In this document: in pieces, positions 58,489 to 64,000 of the stretch
Layout of the letters: every line of letters begins with the position of its first letter
How positions within the stretch are numbered: the first letter of the stretch is position 1
Assembly: GCF_002224675.1 (NCBI RefSeq)
Contig: NZ_NMPZ01000001.1
Coordinates: forward strand, 372,001-436,000
Length of the DNA: 64,000 bases
Direction of reading: 5' to 3'
DNA from: Segatella copri
GTDB taxonomy: Bacteria; Bacteroidota; Bacteroidia; Bacteroidales; Bacteroidaceae
The notes under the pieces: generated by a model
The model's input: the letters and a program-made list of their open reading frames with translations, nothing else
Databases searched by the model: none
Told to the model about the DNA's origin: nothing
Program-made: the position numbers and the translations under genes

Positions 58489-59628
58489 ATGTTTTCAGAC
58501 GAATTAAAGAATATCAGTTGGGAGGAGACCACGGAGCGCATTGCTCGAATGACCGATAACGATGTGCGCCGTGCCCTTGCCAAGGACCATTGCGATGTGA
58601 ACGACTTCATGGCGCTGATTTCACCGGCAGCCGAGCCATACCTGGAGGTAATGGCGCGTCTTTCCCGCAAATATACCGAGGAGCGCTTCGGCAAGACCAT
58701 GTCGATGTTCATTCCTCTCTACATCACCAATTCATGCTCAAACTCCTGCGTGTATTGCGGTTTCCATCGTGAGAATCCGATGGCCCGCACCATCCTCACC
58801 CCAGAGCAGATTGAGAACGAGTACAAGGCAATCAAGCAGTTGGCTCCATTCGAGAACATCCTTCTCGTTACGGGCGAGAACCCGGCAAAGGCTGGCACCC
58901 CTTATCTTGCCAAGGCAATCGACATTGCCAAGAAGTATTTCTCTAACGTGAAGATTGAGGTGATGCCGCTCTCTACTGAGGATTACAAGACCCTCGCCGA
59001 CCATGGTATGAACGGCGTCATCTGTTTCCAGGAAACCTACAACCACGAGCACTACAAGCTCTACCACCCACGTGGCATGAAGAGCAAGTTTGAGTGGCGC
59101 TGCGATGGTTTCGACCGCATGGGTATGGCAGGCGTTCACTCCATCGGTATGGGTGTGCTCATCGGCCTGGAGAAGGAGTGGCGCACGGATGTAGTGATGA
59201 TGGCTCATCATCTTCGCTACCTTCAGAAGCACTACTGGAAGACCAAGTACAGCGTGAACTTCCCTCGTATGCGCCCTGCACAGAACGAAGGTTTCCAGCC
59301 AAACTGCTATATGACCGATAAGCAGTTGGCACAGGCTACTTTCGCCATGCGTATCTTCGACCACGATGTAGATATCTCCTACTCTACCCGTGAGCCAGCC
59401 TACATCCGTGACAACATGGCAACACTGGGTGTCACCACCATGTCGGCAGAATCAAAGGTAAATCCTGGTGGTTACCATACTTATCCTCAGGCATTGGAGC
59501 AGTTCACCGTGAGCGATGAGCGTACCGCCAAGGTAATCAATGCGAGATTGAAGGAATTGGGCAGAGAGCCAGTATGGAAGGATTGGGATGCCTCATTCGA
59601 TTTCTTCGGAAATATCGCAAACGGATAA
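58489..59628 (+). CDS. thiH: 2-iminoacetate synthase
   Basis: 379 residues. The radical SAM cluster motif is Cys83, Cys87 and Cys90 (NSCSNSCVYCGF). MPLSTEDYKTL and VCFQETYNHEHY (here ICFQETYNHEHYKLYHPRG) are ThiH marks. It cleaves tyrosine to p-cresol and dehydroglycine for thiazole synthesis, the anaerobic route, which fits a gut anaerobe. Last gene of the thi operon. Confidence 0.96.
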   Translation: MFSDELKNISWEETTERIARMTDNDVRRALAKDHCDVNDFMALISPAAEPYLEVMARLSRKYTEERFGKTMSMFIPLYITNSCSNSCVYCGFHRENPMARTILTPEQIENEYKAIKQLAPFENILLVTGENPAKAGTPYLAKAIDIAKKYFSNVKIEVMPLSTEDYKTLADHGMNGVICFQETYNHEHYKLYHPRGMKSKFEWRCDGFDRMGMAGVHSIGMGVLIGLEKEWRTDVVMMAHHLRYLQKHYWKTKYSVNFPRMRPAQNEGFQPNCYMTDKQLAQATFAMRIFDHDVDISYSTREPAYIRDNMATLGVTTMSAESKVNPGGYHTYPQALEQFTVSDERTAKVINARLKELGREPVWKDWDASFDFFGNIANG

Positions 59629-59641
59629 TTTTACAGAGCAG

Positions 59642-59830
59642 CACGCCCTGAAAGGGCAGAAGCTCCTAGCCCAGGGCATCGCCCTGGGTTTAGAATGTGA
59701 TATAACAAAGTCGCCCTGTAAGGGCAAAAGCTTCTTATATTTAAAGCTTTTGCCCTTACAGGGCGACTTTCTTGCTTATGCGTAACCCAGGGTGTTACCC
59801 TGGGCTAGGAGCTTCTGCCCTTTCAGGGCG
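59642..59830. repeat. Three-part nested palindrome of the GCCCTGAAAGGGC family
   Basis: Same plan as at 42004-42190: left arm (59642-59690), central hairpin (59711-59765, arms TCGCCCTGTAAGGGCAAAAG) and right arm (59785-59830). The central hairpin has paired changes (CTGTAAGG with CCTTACAGG), so pairing is kept. It separates convergent thiH and the S37 gene. Confidence 0.9.
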
Positions 59831-59883
59831 TATGGAGATAAACTATACATACCATCCAAAGCGTATGGATGTAATCCAAAGGC

Positions 59884-61203
59884 TTATTCCTTCAACCATC
59901 CCCCAATCAAGTCGATGATTTCCTGTCTGGTAGGCTCAGGGAACGACAGGATGCGGGTGAGATGTGAACCGCCATGACACATATAGACATGCAGGTTCTT
60001 CTTGTTCTTGGTGAAAGGCAAACCATAGATGCCCGATGCACCCCATGGGTCGATGTCACCATAAATATATACCATCTTCGGATCGTTCTTGGTCAGGAAA
60101 TCCACGGTATAATTGTAAAGCTTTGGCGAGAACTCCACGTTCTCAGCACCCTTTGGCACCATCAGCTTCTTCAGATAACCCTTTGCCGACTTGATGCTCA
60201 GGTATCTCTTGAATGGCTTGGTGTAATATCCGTAATATCCCAACTCTTTGGCAGCCTGTACATCGAAAGATGCAGTGGCATTGTAGTTGGTGAAATACTC
60301 CGGCTCACACATGTTGATCCAGTATTTGAACACCTGGTCGTCGGTGGTATCATTCGTAGGAATCTTCCTGATGTCCTCACCCCACTGCCAGAAGGCGAAG
60401 GCATACTCAAACACCGAGTAATCGAAAATCTCGGCGATAGGCGCATTGAAGCGATACTGCTTCTCGCTGCAGTACTTCTCGAACATCGGCAGCAGCGCAG
60501 CCTTGCGCTTGAAGAGCAGCAGCTGGAAGTTGAGCACCTTCTGTCGGTTCTCCTTGGTAGAAACCTCCTCCTGCAGGAACTTCTCGTGTCTGCCATCCTC
60601 CACGCCCTTGTTCAGTGGTGCCACGTATGGCACGGAAATATCCACATCATTCGGGAAGTAAGCGCGGTAGAACATCGTAGTCTGTCCGCCCTTACTGATG
60701 CCCGTGGCAATCCACTTGCCCTTGTACATCGCATGCAGGGTCTGGTTGACGTGGTGCAGATCGTAGAGCGAGTTCTCCACGGTGAGATAATCCCAGTTGC
60801 AAGGACTAGGCATCGACTTGTCGAAATAGCGGTACTCCACGGTGATGATGTTGGTATCGAAGAGCTTGGAAAGTTCCTCGATATATCCCTCGCGCAATGC
60901 ATACTTGGCGTTGTAGCCTTCAGTTACGAGCACGGTAGGACGGTCGAATCCTCTGTGGCAGAGTATCACTCGCTGCTCAAAGCTGCCCTTGGAAGCATCC
61001 TTGGCATCCAGTTGCTGCTTGATGAAGAACACATACTTTTCAGGGAAATGCGTACTTTTCAGCGTTTCCACATCACTCACTCCAGGCAGCGTCGCCAACA
61101 GCTTGCCCGCCTCTCCCAGTTCTGCCGCCAGCATCTGCAAAGGCAGGATGAAGAGCAGCAGCATCAATTTCAAGAATCTCAATTTCAAGAATTTCAATTT
61201 CAT
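59884..61203 (-). CDS. S37 family serine peptidase (PS-10 type, tripeptidyl aminopeptidase)
   Basis: 439 residues with a signal peptide ending QMLAA. An alpha/beta-hydrolase: the nucleophile is Ser170 in ATGISKGGQTTM, the Asp is in YIYGDIDPWGASG (about 385-397) and the His in CHGGSH (about 410-415). VEYRYFDKSMP before the Ser is a family mark. It would take peptides off the N-terminus in the periplasm or outside. The first 13 residues (MKLKFLKLRFLKL) come from a 15-base DNA repeat, so the true start may lie inside it. Confidence 0.9.
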   Translation of the reverse strand: MKLKFLKLRFLKLMLLLFILPLQMLAAELGEAGKLLATLPGVSDVETLKSTHFPEKYVFFIKQQLDAKDASKGSFEQRVILCHRGFDRPTVLVTEGYNAKYALREGYIEELSKLFDTNIITVEYRYFDKSMPSPCNWDYLTVENSLYDLHHVNQTLHAMYKGKWIATGISKGGQTTMFYRAYFPNDVDISVPYVAPLNKGVEDGRHEKFLQEEVSTKENRQKVLNFQLLLFKRKAALLPMFEKYCSEKQYRFNAPIAEIFDYSVFEYAFAFWQWGEDIRKIPTNDTTDDQVFKYWINMCEPEYFTNYNATASFDVQAAKELGYYGYYTKPFKRYLSIKSAKGYLKKLMVPKGAENVEFSPKLYNYTVDFLTKNDPKMVYIYGDIDPWGASGIYGLPFTKNKKNLHVYMCHGGSHLTRILSFPEPTRQEIIDLIGGWLKE

Positions 61204-61273
61204 TTTCGTCTCTCTTTTATATTTTCTCTTTTTAAACTTTCGTCGGTAATCTCCACATGCTTTAAATGCTATG

Positions 61274-61304
61274 CAAAGGTAAGGAAATATTCTTGTCCGG
61301 CAAA
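61274..61304 (-). promoter_or_regulatory. Promoter of the S37 peptidase gene
   Basis: On the minus strand, TTTG (61301-61304), 19 bases, TACCTTTG (61274-61281). Confidence 0.75.
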
Positions 61305-61385
61305 GAGAAGAGCCACCTTTTTATTATTATTGCAGCATTTTTCTTTTTTTACGGCAAGAATAAAAGTAAAACGAAAAATATTTTG

Positions 61386-61393
61386 TATATTTG
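61386..61393 (+). promoter_or_regulatory. -7 box of the acyltransferase gene
   Basis: TATATTTG followed by C, 76 bases before the ATG. Confidence 0.55.
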
Positions 61394-61469
61394 CAGTCGA
61401 AATCAAAATATAGGAAATAAGAAATCAAATAAATCATCATCATCATAATAATATTAACAATCATAATTT

Positions 61470-62663
61470 ATGACTAACTTACAACAATCAGCAACTCATT
61501 TTGCAGATACCAAACCCCATTATGCCCTGCTCGACGGATTGCGAGGCGTGGCAGCATTGCTCGTGGTGTGGTATCATGTGTTCGAAGGCTACCAGTTTGC
61601 ATCCGGCTCAGCCATCATCCAGGAAATCAACCACGGCTATCTGGCGGTTGACTTCTTCTTCATCCTTTCCGGTTTCGTCATCGGCTATGCATACGATGAC
61701 CGTTGGGGAAAGACATTGACACTGGGAAAATTCTTCAAGCGCCGCCTCATCCGCCTGCATCCGATGGTAGTGATGGGTGCCTTGATAGGACTCGTGATGT
61801 TCATCCTTCAGGGGGCAGTAACCTGGAACGGCACACCGGCTTCGGTACCGGCGATGATGATAGCCCTGCTCTGCGGCATGCTGATGATTCCCGCCCTGCC
61901 AGGTGGCGGATACGAGGTAAGAGGCAATGGCGAAATGTTTCCGCTCAACGGCCCCGCCTGGTCGCTCTTCTTCGAGTACATCGGCAACATCCTCTATGCC
62001 CTTTTCATCCGGAGGTTCTCCACCAGGGCTCTGGCTATTCTCGCCGGAATCCTATCCATCCTGCTGCTTTGGTTCACGGCTACGGATGTTTGCGGCTACG
62101 GCATGTTTGGTGTGGGCTGGACGCTCGATGGTCTCAACTTCTGGGGTGGACTTCTGCGCATGCTCTGTCCGTTTACGATAGGAATGCTGCTGTCCCGTGT
62201 TTTCCATCGCATCCAGTTCAAGGTAAAGGGTGCGTTCTGGATCAGTTCCATCATTCTTCTCCTGCTCTTCCACGTACCTTATATAGAGAGTATGGTTGGC
62301 GGCAGTAGTGTGGGCAGCGCTGATGGCATCATGGAGAATGGCATCATGCTGAATGGTGTTTTCGAAGCAGTGTGCATCATTCTGATTTTTCCGGCGATAG
62401 TATGGCTGGGAGCGAGCGGAACAACAACCGACCGTTTCAGTACCCGCGTCTGCACGTTCCTGGGCGACATCTCCTTCCCGCTCTACATCGTACACTATCC
62501 GTTTATGTATTACTTCTATTCGTGGCTCATCGAGAAGCAGCTCTTCACGCTTGGTGAAACCTGGCCCGAGGCGCTCATCACCTGTGCGGTTTCGATAGCA
62601 GCCGCCTGGCTCTGTCTGAAGTTCTACGACCTGCCAGTGCGCAGATGGCTGGCGAAGAAATAA
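61470..62663 (+). CDS. Acyltransferase 3 (OafA/YrhL-like) membrane protein
   Basis: 397 residues, about ten membrane helices. LLDGLRGVAALLVVWYHVFE (about 20-39) carries the Arg and catalytic His of the family, and AVDFFFILSGFVIGYAYDD follows. These enzymes put acetyl or other acyl groups on O-antigen, peptidoglycan or small molecules. No SGNH domain is fused at the C-terminus. It is a single gene; the acceptor is unknown. Confidence 0.9.
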   Translation: MTNLQQSATHFADTKPHYALLDGLRGVAALLVVWYHVFEGYQFASGSAIIQEINHGYLAVDFFFILSGFVIGYAYDDRWGKTLTLGKFFKRRLIRLHPMVVMGALIGLVMFILQGAVTWNGTPASVPAMMIALLCGMLMIPALPGGGYEVRGNGEMFPLNGPAWSLFFEYIGNILYALFIRRFSTRALAILAGILSILLLWFTATDVCGYGMFGVGWTLDGLNFWGGLLRMLCPFTIGMLLSRVFHRIQFKVKGAFWISSIILLLLFHVPYIESMVGGSSVGSADGIMENGIMLNGVFEAVCIILIFPAIVWLGASGTTTDRFSTRVCTFLGDISFPLYIVHYPFMYYFYSWLIEKQLFTLGETWPEALITCAVSIAAAWLCLKFYDLPVRRWLAKK

Positions 62664-62724
62664 AGATTCGCCACCTTTTTTATATTATCCCCCATTTTTT
62701 CTTGCGAAATCAAAATATTCGTCG

Positions 62725-62732
62725 TATCTTTG
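62725..62732 (+). promoter_or_regulatory. -7 box of the AAA-ATPase-like gene
   Basis: TATCTTTG followed by C, 67 bases before the ATG. Confidence 0.6.
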
Positions 62733-62799
62733 CAGAAAGAATTTGCAGAAAGGTGGATGGCTCGCAAAAAGCTATCCTGAAAACATAGGAGACCAGATT

Positions 62800-64000
62800 A
62801 TGACAGATACAAAAATGAACGAAAGAAGATTGCCGGTAGGTATCCAGTCTTTTGAGAAAATTAGAAAGGAAGGATACCTATATGTTGACAAGACAGATAT
62901 TATCTGGCAACTTGCCAACAGAAATAAAACGTATAATTACCTGAGCCGCCCACGCCGCTTTGGCAAGTCGATTCTCGTGGATACACTCCAGGCATACTTC
63001 GAGGGAAAAAAGGAACTCTTCGAAGGATTGAAGGTGATGGAGCTGGAGAAAGAATGGACCTGCTATCCCGTAATTCGACTCGACATGAGTTGCGGAGGAG
63101 CTACCCCCGAAGAACTCAACTCCTATCTCGATGACGCCTTCTATAAACTTGAACAGAAGTATGAAGTTGCGGTGCGCCCGGAGGCTTCCCTTGCCGTACG
63201 TTTCAAGAACATCATCGAAACGATGTTTCAGAAGACAGGAAAACAGGCGGTTATCCTCATCGATGAGTATGATTCTCCATTGCAGCATTCCTGGAAGACT
63301 CCTCAGCATGATGCCTGCACAGCCATCTACAAGTCCGTGTTTGCCGTCTTGAAAAAAGAGGACGAACACGAGCGTTTCGTCTTCATCACGGGCATCACCA
63401 AGTTCACTCAGATTTCTCTCTTCTCTGTTCTCAATAATCTGAGCAACATCAGTTTTGATGCACCATACGCCACCATCTGCGGTATCTCGAAACAGGAAGT
63501 AGCCGACAACTTCATGCCTGAGATTGAGGCGATGGGAGAAGAAAACGGATGGACTCCGGAGGAGACGCTGAAGCAGCTCACGGCCTATTACGACGGATAT
63601 CATTTCTGCCGCAAAAATATGGTGGATATTTTCAATCCGTTCAGCCTCATCAATGCCCTGGATGATGGGGAATTGAGAAATTACTGGGCTTCATCAGGCG
63701 CCACTTCCCTATTGCCAAAGTTCGTGGATGACATGGAGATGAAGATGGAATATTTTGACCATTGCTTCATCGAGCGCGACACCCTGGAAACATCGGATGT
63801 GGTGAATGGCGGAGCCGAACTCTTCCTCTATCAGTCGGGTTATCTCACCATCAAGGGTTACGACGATGGCGTTTACATCCTGGGCTTCCCTAACTTTGAA
63901 GTTCGCAAGGCATTATACCAGGTAGTGGTTCCAGCCTTGACCATGAAGTCGAATTCGGAAGTGGTTTCTGCGCAGAGCTTCCTCAGAAAAATGATGCAGG
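62800..64000 (+). CDS. AAA-ATPase-like / PD-(D/E)XK family protein (cut by window end)
   Basis: 400 residues are seen with no stop. It begins MTDTKMNERRLPVGIQSFEK. The motif SRPRRFGKSILVDTL (about 49-63) is the Walker A-like site of the AAA-ATPase_like family (PF09820 type) and VILIDEYDSPL (about 151-161) the Walker B. The family's C-terminal PD-(D/E)XK nuclease-like domain lies beyond the window. These genes are very numerous in Prevotella and Bacteroides; their function is not settled, with mobile-element or defence roles suggested. Confidence 0.85.
   Translation, partial: MTDTKMNERRLPVGIQSFEKIRKEGYLYVDKTDIIWQLANRNKTYNYLSRPRRFGKSILVDTLQAYFEGKKELFEGLKVMELEKEWTCYPVIRLDMSCGGATPEELNSYLDDAFYKLEQKYEVAVRPEASLAVRFKNIIETMFQKTGKQAVILIDEYDSPLQHSWKTPQHDACTAIYKSVFAVLKKEDEHERFVFITGITKFTQISLFSVLNNLSNISFDAPYATICGISKQEVADNFMPEIEAMGEENGWTPEETLKQLTAYYDGYHFCRKNMVDIFNPFSLINALDDGELRNYWASSGATSLLPKFVDDMEMKMEYFDHCFIERDTLETSDVVNGGAELFLYQSGYLTIKGYDDGVYILGFPNFEVRKALYQVVVPALTMKSNSEVVSAQSFLRKMMQ

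Noticed and set aside
59884..61203. Prolyl peptidase of family S9 or S28
   Set aside because: The GISKGGQ nucleophile, GDIDPW and HGGSH patterns fit S37 (PS-10) better.

Overview
The window is bacterial chromosomal DNA from a member of the Bacteroidota, most likely a Prevotellaceae gut organism such as Prevotella/Segatella. The evidence is the promoter type (a TTTG -33 box, then TAnnTTTG at -7, in front of most transcription units), Bacteroidota-type gene families (CCDC81-like HU plus SPOR protein, PPi-dependent phosphofructokinase, S37 and M13 peptidases, FadL-type porin, PD-(D/E)XK/AAA protein) and intergenic GC-rich palindromes of the sort common in this group. Genus is an inference; no rRNA gene is present.

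Layout. 1-4.4 kb: end of a DMT-like transporter, an M13 metallopeptidase and a sodium:solute symporter, then four identical tRNA-Asp genes. 4.5-9.3 kb: leftward operon of cstA, a beta-barrel protein, recR, a membrane protein, a glycosyltransferase and a GNAT acetyltransferase. 9.5-11.9 kb: a GHL10-type glycosidase and an alternating tRNA-Lys/tRNA-Arg array. 11.9-14.2 kb: an accessory islet behind the last tRNA-Lys with two phage-repressor-like genes, an operator-like palindrome, 22-bp-phased repeats and a tiny independent transcription unit. 14.2-24.5 kb: FadL-like porin, an aromatic/glycine-rich secreted protein, prmA, GH25 lysozyme, PPi-PFK, PlsC-like acyltransferase and a split Amidase_3/golvesin protein. 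24.5-35.7 kb: YgiQ radical SAM protein, hisC-hisD-hisG leftwards, an MltF-like lytic transglycosylase, a TlpA-like thioredoxin, queC and radA.

36-45.4 kb: pgk behind a structured leader, an AspT/YidE-type transporter, three subunits of a sodium-pumping decarboxylase (no alpha subunit here), rfbC, and the HU/SPOR and FHA proteins. 45.7-52 kb: one rightward operon hisH-hisA-hisF-hisIE-ftsE-lysC-lysA. 52-54.1 kb: two glycosyltransferases. 54.2-54.8 kb: a promoter-to-terminator unit holding only very small ORFs. 54.9-59.6 kb: TPP riboswitch and thiS-thiE-thiG-thiC-thiH. 59.6-64 kb: nested palindromes, an S37 peptidase, an acyltransferase-3 membrane protein and the start of an AAA-ATPase-like protein that runs off the end.

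How it fits together: most of the window is core metabolism (histidine, lysine, thiamine, glycolysis, queuosine, sodium-coupled decarboxylation) and envelope upkeep. The unexplained parts are intergenic: the sORF unit at 54.2-54.8 kb, the 145-nt unit at 14.0-14.2 kb, the 22-bp-phased arrays at 13.7 and 47.9 kb, and a nested-palindrome family (GCCCTGAAAGGGC core) at six places.
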